From assembly GCA_026414565.1 (NCBI GenBank), contig JAOAIT010000055.1, positions 62,001-126,000 on the forward strand: a stretch of 64,000 nt of DNA. The letters run 5' to 3'. Below, piece by piece: positions 49,092 to 57,744 of this stretch. Made by a program: the position numbers and the translations under genes. Origin of the DNA: Verrucomicrobiia bacterium (GTDB lineage: Bacteria > Verrucomicrobiota > Verrucomicrobiia > Limisphaerales > Fontisphaeraceae). The number at the start of each line of letters is the position of its first letter. The stretch's first letter is position 1. The notes under the pieces were generated by a model. That model saw nothing but the letters and a program-made list of their open reading frames with translations. It was not told where the DNA came from and searched no databases.

Positions 49092-49643
49092 ATGTTGAGC
49101 GCCCGGCGGCAAGCGGCCAAAGAACGCTTCCTTGAATTTCTCGCGCGCCAGAAATTGCGGCTGACTGGCCCGCGCCGCGCCATCATTGATTGCGTTTTCA
49201 GCACCAGCGAGCACTTTACCGCCGAGCAATTGCTGGGCTGGGCGCGGGCGGTGGATCCCACAGTCTCACGTGCCACCGTGTACCGGACGCTGCCCTTGTT
49301 GACGGCCAGCGGGCTGGTGCGCGAGATGGATTTCGGGCGGGGGCAGAAGTATTACGATCCCAATTACGCGGAGCACCCGGAGCACAACCACATCATTTGT
49401 GTGGACTGCAACAAGATTTTTGAATTTGAGGACGAGCTGCTGCTGAAGCGGGAGGACGAGATCAGTTTCAAAATGGGCTTCAAACCCCAGGCCCGGCGCC
49501 TGCAGCTCACCGCCTCCTGCGAGGAATTGCGCCGGCGCGGCATCTGCAAAAACAAGGACGAGGAGGAGCATGCGCACGAGCATCCCGCTCCGCCGGGCGC
49601 CGGCAGGGGCGGCAGGCGGCGCCGGCCCGGACGCTCCGCCTAG
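49092..49643 (+). CDS. Fur family metal-responsive transcriptional repressor
   Basis: 183 residues from ATG 49092 (GAAGG just upstream; ATG 49056 is possible). Winged helix with LTGPRRAIIDCVF and VSRATVYRTLPLL; metal ligands His98/His100 (EHNHIICVDC), structural Cys103-x-x-Cys106 and the second pair Cys143...Cys152. An extended acidic/His then Arg-Gly-rich C-terminal tail (EEEHAHEHP) exceeds the usual ~150 residues. Which metal (iron, zinc or peroxide sensing) cannot be set from this. Convergent with the TetR gene, sharing CTAG at 49640-49643. Confidence 0.92.
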   Translation: MLSARRQAAKERFLEFLARQKLRLTGPRRAIIDCVFSTSEHFTAEQLLGWARAVDPTVSRATVYRTLPLLTASGLVREMDFGRGQKYYDPNYAEHPEHNHIICVDCNKIFEFEDELLLKREDEISFKMGFKPQARRLQLTASCEELRRRGICKNKDEEEHAHEHPAPPGAGRGGRRRRPGRSA

Positions 49644-50338
49644 CGGCCAGGGGCGGACCGGCGGAAGGCCGGCGGGGACTTCCTGTGAATCGCCCGCCTT
49701 CGGGGGGGAGGCGCAGGAGTTGATTTTTGCCGTGAGGCCGCCTGTGCTCCGTGCAGTCCTTGCAAGAAGACGCGGGTGATAAATTGGGCCCGTGTCTGAT
49801 TGAGGCCATGATCCGGATTGGCCAGGTGCGCCAGCACATGAAAGGCCATCATGCCATAGATGGCCAGGGTGGCTTCCGTGGCATCCAGGGCCGGATCAAT
49901 TTCCCGCCGCTGTTGGGCTTCGCGCACCAGTTGGACGACAAAGTTGAAATTGCGCTGGGCGCGGGCCAGGCAATAGGCGGGGTTGGGCACCTCGCGGGGG
50001 GCGGCAAACATGGTGGCAAAGCCGATGCGCATCAGCTCCCGATTGCGGCGCGCAAATTCAAATTGGGCCTGGATGAGCGAGATGAGTTGGGCCTCAAGCG
50101 AGGGGCCGGCCTGGATCACAGACTCCTGCAACAGCCGCAGCCGCTCATCGTAAGCCAGGTCAATCAGGGCGTGGTAAAGGCCCGCCTTGTTGCCAAAATA
50201 GTAGTACAGGGTGGGTTTGGTGACCTTGGCATCATCCACAATATCCTGGACGGACGCGCCGGCATACCCGCGCTCGGCAAAATGCTTGAGTGCCGCGCGC
50301 AGCAAACGCTCCCGGGCTGAGGCATCCTGGGCCTTCAT
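49640..50338 (-). CDS. TetR family transcriptional regulator
   Basis: 232 residues from ATG 50338, giving the HTH 13 residues in (LLRAALKHFAERGYAGASVQDIV, VTKPTLYYYFGNKAGLYHAL), which is the canonical TetR spacing. The C-terminal ligand domain ends in a Pro/Arg-rich tail. It is divergent from the DUF6807 gene across 89 bp that hold a 7-bp inverted repeat, a possible operator. The ligand is unknown; no efflux pump is adjacent. Confidence 0.93.
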   Translation of the reverse strand: MKAQDASARERLLRAALKHFAERGYAGASVQDIVDDAKVTKPTLYYYFGNKAGLYHALIDLAYDERLRLLQESVIQAGPSLEAQLISLIQAQFEFARRNRELMRIGFATMFAAPREVPNPAYCLARAQRNFNFVVQLVREAQQRREIDPALDATEATLAIYGMMAFHVLAHLANPDHGLNQTRAQFITRVFLQGLHGAQAASRQKSTPAPPPRRRAIHRKSPPAFRRSAPGR

Positions 50339-50354
50339 GTGCGCCCGCAGCTTA

Positions 50355-50384
50355 GGCGGGTGAAGGGCAACTGTCAAACCCGCC
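50355..50384. promoter_or_regulatory. Inverted repeat in the tetR/DUF6807 divergent promoter
   Basis: GGCGGGT at 50355-50361 and ACCCGCC at 50378-50384, 16 bp apart, in the short divergent intergenic region. TetR proteins bind such dyads next to their own gene, so this is a candidate operator; a chance GC-rich dyad is possible. Confidence 0.3.
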
Positions 50385-50427
50385 GGACGTCATTGCATCG
50401 GAGGGGCCGGAGGGTTAGCATACCTTT

Positions 50428-51369
50428 ATGCGTGCACCATGGATTTTGGGGATTGCCATGTGTCTGGTGGGCGCCGCCGCCAGCGCAAGGGCCGCTCATG
50501 CCTGGAAACAGGCGCCGGGGGAAGTGGCATTGACGCAGGACGGCCAGGTGCTGTGGCAATTTCGTTTTGGCGAGCAGGAAACGAAGCCGTGTTTTCATCC
50601 AGTGGCCCTGCCCGGCGGGCCGGCGCTGACCTGGCATCGGCCCGCCGACCATCGCTGGCATTGCGCGTTATGGTTTTCGTGGAAATACCTGAACCAGGTG
50701 AATTATTGGGAGGAGGATGCCCGAACGGGGCTGCCCGCCGGGCGGACGGAATGGACGGCTCCCCAGGTGGAAACACGGCCCGATTCTTCCGCGCGCCTGC
50801 AGATGGAGCTGACCTATCGGCCGGCCCAGGGGAGCGCCGTGATGCGGGAGCAACGCATCCTTGAAATTGCGCCGCCCGGGGCCGATGGCACCCAACAACA
50901 GGATTGGGTGTGCGTGTTCACCGCGCTGGCGCCCCAGGTGATTCTGGATCGCACCCCGCCGCCTCCCGGCCCGGATGGCCGGGGGCCGGGGGGATACGCC
51001 GGTTTGTCGGTGCGGCTGGTGCGCGAGTTTGAGGACGTTCAAGTCTGCACGCCCACGGGCGCAGTTTCGCTGGCCACCGGCCGTTACCGCGGCAAGGCGG
51101 CGGCGGTGGATTATTCCGGCCGGGTGGGGGACAAGGAATGTGGCATCGCTTTTTTGGATCATCCGCAAAATCTTAATGCGCCTTCGCCGTGGTATGTCAT
51201 CAATGACGGGCCCATGCGCTTTGTGAATGCGGCCGTGGTGTGTTTTGGGCCGCACACCTTGAAGCAGGGCGAGACTTTGACGTTGCGGTATCGGGTGATG
51301 ATTCATCCGGGGCGGTGGACCCCGGAGCGACTGCAGCGGGAGGTGGAGCGGTATCAGCGCCAGCAGTAA
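50428..51369 (+). CDS. DUF6807 (PmoA-like) family exported protein
   Basis: 313 residues, leader MRAPWILGIAMCLVGAAASARA. It matches the beta-sandwich family often named PmoA-like or DUF6807, which is common in PVC bacteria near sugar-catabolic genes: HRPADHRWHCALWFSWKYLN carries the conserved His cluster, with GIAFLDHPQNLNAPSPWYV and IHPGRWT later. Despite the database nickname it is not a methane monooxygenase subunit. A role in processing carbohydrate derivatives is likely but unproven. The SGNH gene follows at 8 bp, so they form an operon. Confidence 0.85.
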   Translation: MRAPWILGIAMCLVGAAASARAAHAWKQAPGEVALTQDGQVLWQFRFGEQETKPCFHPVALPGGPALTWHRPADHRWHCALWFSWKYLNQVNYWEEDARTGLPAGRTEWTAPQVETRPDSSARLQMELTYRPAQGSAVMREQRILEIAPPGADGTQQQDWVCVFTALAPQVILDRTPPPPGPDGRGPGGYAGLSVRLVREFEDVQVCTPTGAVSLATGRYRGKAAAVDYSGRVGDKECGIAFLDHPQNLNAPSPWYVINDGPMRFVNAAVVCFGPHTLKQGETLTLRYRVMIHPGRWTPERLQREVERYQRQQ

Positions 51370-51377
51370 GGGCGGGC

Positions 51378-52544
51378 ATGAGTGTGCCAAATCAGGCCAC
51401 GGCTGCAGCAGCCGGCCGGCGGGCGCGCCGCCGCTGGCTGGCATTGGGGATGTTTGGGCCGCTGGCACTTTTGCTGGCGCTGGCCTTGTTGGAGGGGGTG
51501 GCGCGGCTTTTGGGGCATCGCCCCTTTGCTCCGGCAACGGTGAACCTGAAAGTTGAGCCCGGGGGGCGGCTGTTCCAGGCGCACCCGAAATTAGGTTACA
51601 CCCATGTGCCGGGCCAGTTCACCGTGACGCTGGCCGACGGTTACACTTTCAAGATGACCCACGATACCAACACGCTGCGCCTCACCCATTCGCCGGGACA
51701 GAAGAAACCCGCCCGGCCCGGGTTGTGGGTGATGGGATGCTCGTTTGTGCACGGATGGTCATTGAACGATGAAGAGACCATGCCGTGGCAGTTGCAGCAA
51801 CTGCTGCCGGAATACGAAGTCTTCAACTTTGGCGTGAACGGCTATGGCACGCTGCATGCCTGGTTGCAGTACCAGGAGTTTTCCACGCGCCTGCCCAGGC
51901 CCCGGGTGGTGGTGGTGGATTACGCCTATTTCCACGATGAACGCAATGTGCTCACCCGCGCCCGCCGCAAAGCCGTGGCGCCGTACAACCGGCTGGGGCC
52001 GATTCATCAACCGTGGGCGCGGCTGGACCGCCACGGCTGCCTCATCGTGGAACACACCCCCATGGATTACGTCCCCTGGCCGGGGCAGCAGACTTGGGCG
52101 CTGGTGAACTGGTTGGAGCAGGGATACTGCGCACTCGAAAGCCGCTGGGCGCGCGGCCAGGCGGTGAGCCTGGCGGTGTTGCGCCAGTTTGCCCGGCAGT
52201 GCAGCGAGGAAGGCGTTTATTTGGTGGTGGCGGGCATTACCCGTGGCAAGGACACCGCGCGCGTGTTGCAGGCCTGCGCCGAGCTGGGCATTCCCACCGT
52301 GGACATCTCGGTGAGTTTGTCCGAGCCGGGCAGCCGCAACCTCCCCCACGATGATCATCCCAGCGCCCGCTCCCAGGCCGAGTACGCCCGCAAATTGGCC
52401 GATTTTCTGCGGCAACGGGCGCCTTTGTCAGGGCCAGGCAATGAAATCAAGGCGTCCTGGCTCCCCAACTCCATCGCCTTGGATAACGCGGAGGCTGTTG
52501 CAGCCGGAGATTCGGACAGCGCTTTGAAAAGAGCGCCTGACTAA
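51378..52544 (+). CDS. Membrane-anchored SGNH/GDSL hydrolase-like protein
   Basis: 388 residues from ATG 51378, eight bases after the preceding stop. One N-terminal membrane helix after an Arg-rich stretch (RRARRRWLALGMFGPLALLLALALLEGV). SGNH blocks: MGCSFVHGWSL (nucleophile Ser), NFGVNGYGT (Gly/Asn) and NLPHDDHPSARSQAEYA (Asp-x-His). Such anchored SGNH proteins act as O-acetyl esterases or acetyl transferases on glycans. The last ~40 residues are low-complexity. Confidence 0.8.
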   Translation: MSVPNQATAAAAGRRARRRWLALGMFGPLALLLALALLEGVARLLGHRPFAPATVNLKVEPGGRLFQAHPKLGYTHVPGQFTVTLADGYTFKMTHDTNTLRLTHSPGQKKPARPGLWVMGCSFVHGWSLNDEETMPWQLQQLLPEYEVFNFGVNGYGTLHAWLQYQEFSTRLPRPRVVVVDYAYFHDERNVLTRARRKAVAPYNRLGPIHQPWARLDRHGCLIVEHTPMDYVPWPGQQTWALVNWLEQGYCALESRWARGQAVSLAVLRQFARQCSEEGVYLVVAGITRGKDTARVLQACAELGIPTVDISVSLSEPGSRNLPHDDHPSARSQAEYARKLADFLRQRAPLSGPGNEIKASWLPNSIALDNAEAVAAGDSDSALKRAPD

Positions 52545-52651
52545 GTCAACAAGCAATCGCCCTTGGAAGAAAGATCCCGCGGGTGGAGTGGCCGGTGTTA
52601 TTGGGATTGGAAAGGAGCTCAGCCCGGGTTAGTTTCCGGCGGTCTTGGCAC

Positions 52652-53449
52652 ATGGCAACACGAGGATCCATCCGGTTGGATGTGGCTTTGGTGGCCCGCG
52701 GGCTGGCGCCCAGCCGCGAGAAAGCCCAGCGGCTGATTCTGGCGGGACAGGTGCGGGTGGGGGGGCACAAGGCCGCCAAACCAAGCCAGCCGGTCAGGGA
52801 AAACGACGTGGTGGAGGTGGTCGAACGGGAGAAATATGTCAGCCGTGGCGGCCTTAAATTAGAACATGCCCTCCATTATTTTGGCGTGGAGGTGGCGGGC
52901 AGGGTGGCGGTGGATTTGGGGGCAAGCACGGGCGGCTTCACTGATTGCCTGTTGCAACACGGCGCGGCGCGGGTGTACGCGGTGGACGTGGGGACGGGTC
53001 AGTTGGCCTGGAAGCTGCGGCAGGATGCGCGGGTGGTGGTGCGGGAAGGCACCAATGCGCGTTATTTGCAGCCCGCAGATTTGGGGCCTGAGTTTGCGGG
53101 GGCGGACCTGGTGGTTATTGATTGCTCGTTCATCTCCCTGCGCAAGATCCTGCCTGCCGCCGTGCGCGTGGCGCGGGCCGGGGCCGGCATTCTGGCCCTG
53201 GTCAAACCGCAGTTTGAGGCGGGCAAGGCCGAGGCCGATCGCGGCGCCGGCGTCATCCGTGATCCCGCCATTCACGAGCGCGTGTTGCGGGAGCTGGCGG
53301 ATTTCGTGGCAGGCCAGGGTAATTTGCGCTGGCGGGGGCTTACGGAGTCCCCTATTCTGGGGCCCGCAGGCAATAAAGAGTTTTGGGTGTGGCTTGAAAA
53401 CGAATCCGCACAAAATCCAACGGGTGGGGCTGCTGGCCAACCCGGATAA
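52652..53449 (+). CDS. tlyA: TlyA family 2'-O-methyltransferase (S4 + FtsJ domains)
   Basis: 265 residues from ATG 52652. N-terminal S4 RNA-binding domain (1-60, RLDVALVARGLAPSREKAQR), then FtsJ-type Rossmann methyltransferase with VAVDLGASTGGFTDCLLQ, VDVGTGQL, and a Lys-Asp-Lys-Glu-type set (VIDCSFISL, LVKPQFEAGK). TlyA proteins 2'-O-methylate cytidines in 16S and/or 23S rRNA; older databases call them hemolysin A. NAD kinase overlaps its 3' end. Confidence 0.94.
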   Translation: MATRGSIRLDVALVARGLAPSREKAQRLILAGQVRVGGHKAAKPSQPVRENDVVEVVEREKYVSRGGLKLEHALHYFGVEVAGRVAVDLGASTGGFTDCLLQHGAARVYAVDVGTGQLAWKLRQDARVVVREGTNARYLQPADLGPEFAGADLVVIDCSFISLRKILPAAVRVARAGAGILALVKPQFEAGKAEADRGAGVIRDPAIHERVLRELADFVAGQGNLRWRGLTESPILGPAGNKEFWVWLENESAQNPTGGAAGQPG

Positions 53450-54278
53450 ACCCAACTGCCGCGCGGTGTTGCACAAGGCCGAACGCTGGCTGCGGCAGGC
53501 GGGACGCGAGGTGTTGACGGAGAGCGGCACCCGGCGGCTGGCGCGGCTGCACGGGGAATGTGTGCCCACCCCGGCCGAGCTGGCTCACGCCTGTGATCTG
53601 CTGCTGGTTTTTGGCGGGGACGGCACCATGTTGCGGGCGGCGCGGGACGTGGGCGGCGCGCCGACGCCGATTCTGGGGGTGAATGTCGGCGGCCTGGGCT
53701 TTCTCACCACCGTTTCTTCCCAGGGCCTGGAGGCGGCGCTGGAGCGGGTGCTGGCCGGGGAGTTTGATCTGGATGTGCGTCCGCTCATCAAAGCCACGGC
53801 GATGCACGAGGGGCGGCCGGTGGCCTACCGGGCGCTCAATGATTTTGTGATCAGCCGAAGCGGCGGCTCACGGCTGGTGGAGCTGGAGGTGTATGTGAAC
53901 GGCGAGGAGCTGACGCGCTACCGTTGTGACGGACTGGTCATCAGCTCGCCCACCGGCTCCACGGCCTACTCGCTGGCGGCAGGGGGCGCGATCGTGCATC
54001 CGGCCGCCCAGGCGTTTGCCTTGACGCCCATCTGCCCGCACACGCTTTCCAACCGCTCCGTGATCCTGAGCCTGCATGATGTCATCAAGGTGGTGTCGCT
54101 CACCGCCCTGCCGCAGGTGATGCTGGCGGCCGATGGGGAGCCGGCGCTGACCCTGCCGGTGGGCGCGGCGGTGGAAATCACCCGCAGCCGGCGCAGTGTG
54201 CGACTGGTGCGGTTGCACGGGGCCAATTTTTTCAACACGCTGCGCTGCAAACTGGGTTGGAGCGGCGCGCACGTCTGA
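53394..54278 (+). CDS. nadK: NAD kinase (TTG start, overlaps tlyA)
   Basis: About 294 residues. No ATG exists in frame near the expected N-terminus. TTG at 53394 gives KTNPHKIQRVGLLANPDKP, the normal distance before the first strand, and a family-typical length; it overlaps tlyA by 56 bp in another frame. GTG at 53424 would remove the first strand. Signatures: VFGGDGTMLRAAR (GGDG), VNVGGLGFLTTV, LNDFVISR and CDGLVISSPTGSTAYSLAAGG. It phosphorylates NAD to NADP in the cytoplasm. TlyA-NadK adjacency is common in bacteria. Confidence 0.92.
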   Translation: MKTNPHKIQRVGLLANPDKPNCRAVLHKAERWLRQAGREVLTESGTRRLARLHGECVPTPAELAHACDLLLVFGGDGTMLRAARDVGGAPTPILGVNVGGLGFLTTVSSQGLEAALERVLAGEFDLDVRPLIKATAMHEGRPVAYRALNDFVISRSGGSRLVELEVYVNGEELTRYRCDGLVISSPTGSTAYSLAAGGAIVHPAAQAFALTPICPHTLSNRSVILSLHDVIKVVSLTALPQVMLAADGEPALTLPVGAAVEITRSRRSVRLVRLHGANFFNTLRCKLGWSGAHV

Positions 54279-54292
54279 GGTACACTTGCGGC

Positions 54293-55336
54293 ATGGTACG
54301 CTTGAAAGACATAGCTGCCCGGGCGGGGGTGACGGTGATGACCGTCTCGAAGGTGATGCACGACGCGCCGGATGTTTCCGCCGCCACCAAGGCGCGGATT
54401 CGGGCCCTGGCCGAGGAGATGGGGTACATGCCCAACGCCATGGCGCGGGGCTTGCGCAGCCGCCGTACCCGGCTGTTGGGGGTGGTCATTTCGGCGGTGA
54501 CCAATCCGATGTTTGGACGGGTGCTGCTGGCCTTGGAAGAACAGGCCCATGCGCATGGTTATGATTTACTGCTGGCCCATACGTTAAACGATCCCGCGCG
54601 GGAGGAGCAGGTGATTCGCCGCATGTTGTCCCGGCATGTGGAGGGGCTGCTCATCAGCCCGGTGTACCGCTTGCAACCCACGGCCCCCATCTACGAGGAG
54701 CTGCGCCGGCGCAACGTAAAAACCGTGTTGCTGGGACATCGCGCCCCCTTCTGTGAGCACCTGGTGGCGGTCGAGACGGCGGACTTTGAGGCCAGCCGGC
54801 AGTTGACGGCGCATCTGCTGGAGCTGGGGCATCGCCGCATTGCCTACCTGGCCGGGCCGGTGATTTCGCCCGGCAATCGCGAGCGTCTGGAGGGGCACCG
54901 GACGGCCTTGCGCGAGGCGGGCATTGAACCGGATGATCGGCTGGTGTTTCACGCCGGGGCCACAATCGAGGAGGGGGAGCAGGCCGCCGCACAACTGGCC
55001 CAGGAGGCGGTGCGGCCCACCGCTTTGATGGCAGTGAATGATCTGGTGGCCATTGGTGCGGCCCGGTTTCTCCTGAGTCAGGGCTGGCAAATCCCGCAGG
55101 ACATTTCGGTGGCCGGCTTTGGCAATGTGCTGCTGGCGGAGCATTTCCGCGTGCCCTTGACGACCGTGCGGCAGCCCAAGTTGCGTTTGGGACGCACGGC
55201 TTTTGAATTGTTGCTGGGCTTGCTCAAAGGGGAGGTGGTGCAGTCGGTGCGGCTGCCGGCCCAGGTCATCGTGCGGCAAAGCACGGCGCCTCCCCCGGCG
55301 CCGGCCGGCGAATCTTCCATCTCCCCGGCGTCCTGA
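54293..55336 (+). CDS. LacI family transcriptional regulator
   Basis: 347 residues from ATG 54293, 14 bp after nadK. HTH with hinge (RLKDIAARAGVTVMTVSKVM, EEMGYMPNAMARGL), then the periplasmic-binding-protein-like sugar domain (LLGVVISAVTNPMFGRVL, HRRIAYLAGP, ALMAVNDLVAIGAARF, SVAGFGNVLLAEHFRVPLTT). It should repress or activate carbohydrate genes; the effector is unknown. Convergent with the amidohydrolase gene 22 bp away. Confidence 0.95.
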   Translation: MVRLKDIAARAGVTVMTVSKVMHDAPDVSAATKARIRALAEEMGYMPNAMARGLRSRRTRLLGVVISAVTNPMFGRVLLALEEQAHAHGYDLLLAHTLNDPAREEQVIRRMLSRHVEGLLISPVYRLQPTAPIYEELRRRNVKTVLLGHRAPFCEHLVAVETADFEASRQLTAHLLELGHRRIAYLAGPVISPGNRERLEGHRTALREAGIEPDDRLVFHAGATIEEGEQAAAQLAQEAVRPTALMAVNDLVAIGAARFLLSQGWQIPQDISVAGFGNVLLAEHFRVPLTTVRQPKLRLGRTAFELLLGLLKGEVVQSVRLPAQVIVRQSTAPPPAPAGESSISPAS

Positions 55337-55358
55337 ACTCAGGCCGGGATCGTGGCCG

Positions 55359-56315
55359 CTACTTCCGCTCCTTCCACAAGTAGGCCCGCCGGGAATTCTC
55401 CATCGCCACCAGCCGCAGCGTTTCGGGGCCTTTCTCGCCGAAGTATTTTTCAATAAGCCCGATCACGATGTCGTAGGGGGCGAACAGCTCACTGACAGGA
55501 TAATTGCTGCCGAAGATCAGCCGGTTGATGCCAAAAATCTCCGTGGCGGCATCCAGTACCGGCCGGTAGTAGTCCAGCTCGCGCGGGGCGCGAAAATCAT
55601 CGCGGCGTGTGCCCTCGACCAGCCCCGAGACCTTGAGAAAAACCCGCTCATGCTCCGCCACCGCTTTCATGGCGTCCACCCACTGGGCCGGCGGGGCCTT
55701 CCCGTCAATGGTGAGGTTGGCCAGGTGATTGATGACGATGCGCAGGCGGGGATTCTGTTTGGCCACCTGCGCGGCCGCCGGCAGTTGCGTGGGCAGGCAG
55801 TTGAAATCCAGCGTCAAATCGAAGTCCGCCAGCAAACCCAGCGCGCGCTCGGCGGATTTCTCCGTGGCCTTGGGCGAGGCGGCGCCGCGCACGCGGATGC
55901 CGCGGAAGAGGGGATTGCGGCTGAGCCGGCGCAGGTGTTTTTCAAATTCAGGATCTTCCAGAGCCAGCCGGCCCACAAAGCCCAGGATGAATTTATCCCG
56001 GGCGGCCTGCTCAAGCACCCAATCATTGTCGGCCAGCCATTCACTGGCTTCAACGACGATGGTGCCCGCCACGCGGTGTTTGGCTGACACTTTGCGCAGA
56101 TGCGCCGGCAGCACGGGGCGGTAGAGGCGGCCCTCCTCGCGGGGCGGCCAAGGCACCCCCTGGGGACGGGTGGGGTCATAGATGTGGGTGTGGCAGTCCA
56201 CAAAGGAAACTTTGGCCGGGGCGGATTTGGCGGCGGCCCAGCCGGGCGTGCTGGTGGCCAGCGCGGCGGTGGCCAGCGCGGTGGATTGCACAAAGTGGCG
56301 GCGATTCCAATTCAT
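55359..56315 (-). CDS. Tat-exported amidohydrolase 2 family metal-dependent hydrolase
   Basis: 318 residues with a twin-arginine leader (NRRHFVQSTALATAALA). TIM-barrel hydrolase: metal motif His42-x-His44 (DCHTHIYDP), RVRGAASP, INHLANLTIDG, VFLKVSGLVEG and FGSNYPV. The position often occupied by catalytic Asp in FGSDxP is Asn here, a variant also known in the family. Relatives are lactonases (fuconolactone, rhamnonolactone) and decarboxylases. Located between LacI and ROK regulators, so a sugar-lactone substrate is plausible. Confidence 0.87.
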   Translation of the reverse strand: MNWNRRHFVQSTALATAALATSTPGWAAAKSAPAKVSFVDCHTHIYDPTRPQGVPWPPREEGRLYRPVLPAHLRKVSAKHRVAGTIVVEASEWLADNDWVLEQAARDKFILGFVGRLALEDPEFEKHLRRLSRNPLFRGIRVRGAASPKATEKSAERALGLLADFDLTLDFNCLPTQLPAAAQVAKQNPRLRIVINHLANLTIDGKAPPAQWVDAMKAVAEHERVFLKVSGLVEGTRRDDFRAPRELDYYRPVLDAATEIFGINRLIFGSNYPVSELFAPYDIVIGLIEKYFGEKGPETLRLVAMENSRRAYLWKERK

Positions 56316-56419
56316 AAATCAATGCATTGCGCGAGCCTTTGATAAAAGAAATCCCTGCGTGGCACAAGCAAGAACGCAGACGGTCCCGGTAAAAACCGGG
56401 TCCTGGCGGCGGCCGCCAT

Positions 56420-57622
56420 TCAAGCCCTCGCCTTGAGGGAGCGCAGACCCTCCTGGTGGGACACGGGCACGAGCAGGCGATCCATGCCCATCACCGCCAG
56501 CCCGGCGGCGCGATGCCGCGGCGCGGCAGTGCAGAGCACCTCGCCAAACCGCGCCCACATGGCGCCCCGCTCGATGGCCCGGCTGAGATATTCAATGACG
56601 GCGGGGGGCAGTTCGACCAGATGGCCGGGGAGCACCACCTGGCGCAGTCCCAGCACATTCAGCGCGCCGGCAATAACAGTGGCGGCGGCCTCCAAGGAAT
56701 CAGCCAGCCATGCGGGCATGCCGTGCTGCTCGATCTCCGCCACCAGCTCCGCCCACGACGGGCTGCGGTGGGCGTGGCGTGCCTCGGCCAGACTCCGGAG
56801 CAAACCGGGGCGCGACACCAGCGTCTCCACGCAGCCACGGGCGCCGCAACCGCACAGGCGCTGGTTGCCGGCCACCGGGGTATGGCCCAGCTCGCCGCAC
56901 AAGGGCAGGGGATTGTCATAGAGCTTGCCCTGTTTGACGATGGCGCCGCCGACCCCCTGGCCAAAGTCCACCAGGAGAAAGTTCTGCGCTTCAGGATGAG
57001 TGGCCAAGTGACCCAATGCCAGGGCGCGGATTTCCTGAATCATCAGGGCGGGCAGTTTGACCACCTGCTGCACCAGTTCCGGCAGGCTGACCTTTTCCGA
57101 CCAGTGCAGATTGGGGGAAAACAACACCCGGCCGGCTTTTTCATCCACAATCCCCGGCACGCTGATGAGCGTTCCCCATAATCCGTGGAGAGAGAGTTTT
57201 TTGATGGTACGCGCCAGTTGTGCCTGCCAGGCCTGGGGAGAATCCGGGGTGGCGAAACGGTGGGTCCAGTTGTCCTCGCGCATGCGCAAGGGCAGGGCCG
57301 CGAGGCGGGTTTCGGCCACATCCAGCTCGATGGCCAGAAAACGTTGCTGCTCGTCGTTCAACCGCAGACGCCGCCCGGGCCGGCCCACTTTGGGGGCGGC
57401 TTCCTCCACGCCGTTGGGCAGGGCCGACTCATCGTCCTCGAGGAGCACGCCCAGCTCAAGCAGCTCGGAAGTGATTTTGCCGATGGTGGGCTGGCTTAGT
57501 CCGGCCACCTTGGCCAGTTCCGCGCGGCTGGCCTCACCCAGCCGCATCAAAGCCCCCAGCAGGGTGCGTTCGTTGGCCCGCCGCAGGGAGGCGGGTATGG
57601 CTGCCGTGCTGATTCCAACCAT
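56420..57622 (-). CDS. ROK family transcriptional regulator
   Basis: 400 residues. N-terminal winged helix (RANERTLLGALMRLGEASRAELAK, LSQPTIGKITSELL), then an actin-like ROK domain with LVDFGQGVGGAIVKQGKLY, GELGHTPV and the zinc motif CGCGARGCVE. Members of the NagC/Mlc/XylR type control sugar genes; XylR-like xylose regulation would fit the xylanolytic genome but is inference. The amidohydrolase lies downstream on the same strand, 104 bp away. Confidence 0.94.
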   Translation of the reverse strand: MVGISTAAIPASLRRANERTLLGALMRLGEASRAELAKVAGLSQPTIGKITSELLELGVLLEDDESALPNGVEEAAPKVGRPGRRLRLNDEQQRFLAIELDVAETRLAALPLRMREDNWTHRFATPDSPQAWQAQLARTIKKLSLHGLWGTLISVPGIVDEKAGRVLFSPNLHWSEKVSLPELVQQVVKLPALMIQEIRALALGHLATHPEAQNFLLVDFGQGVGGAIVKQGKLYDNPLPLCGELGHTPVAGNQRLCGCGARGCVETLVSRPGLLRSLAEARHAHRSPSWAELVAEIEQHGMPAWLADSLEAAATVIAGALNVLGLRQVVLPGHLVELPPAVIEYLSRAIERGAMWARFGEVLCTAAPRHRAAGLAVMGMDRLLVPVSHQEGLRSLKARA

Positions 57623-57744
57623 GATATCTATGCGGACTGCTCCAGAGGCTTGCGACCCAGGAGGCCATGAGCCATCTCGCTGCCTGCCTTTGCCCGGCGC
57701 ACGCTTGCGCGGGTGCAGGCTGCAAGACCTACTGCGCTCAGTCC

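Noticed and set aside
50428-51369. Methane monooxygenase subunit (PmoA) suggested by the family nickname
   Set aside because: The protein has a signal peptide and beta-sandwich motifs and lacks the membrane helices of real PmoA; no pmoB or pmoC is present.
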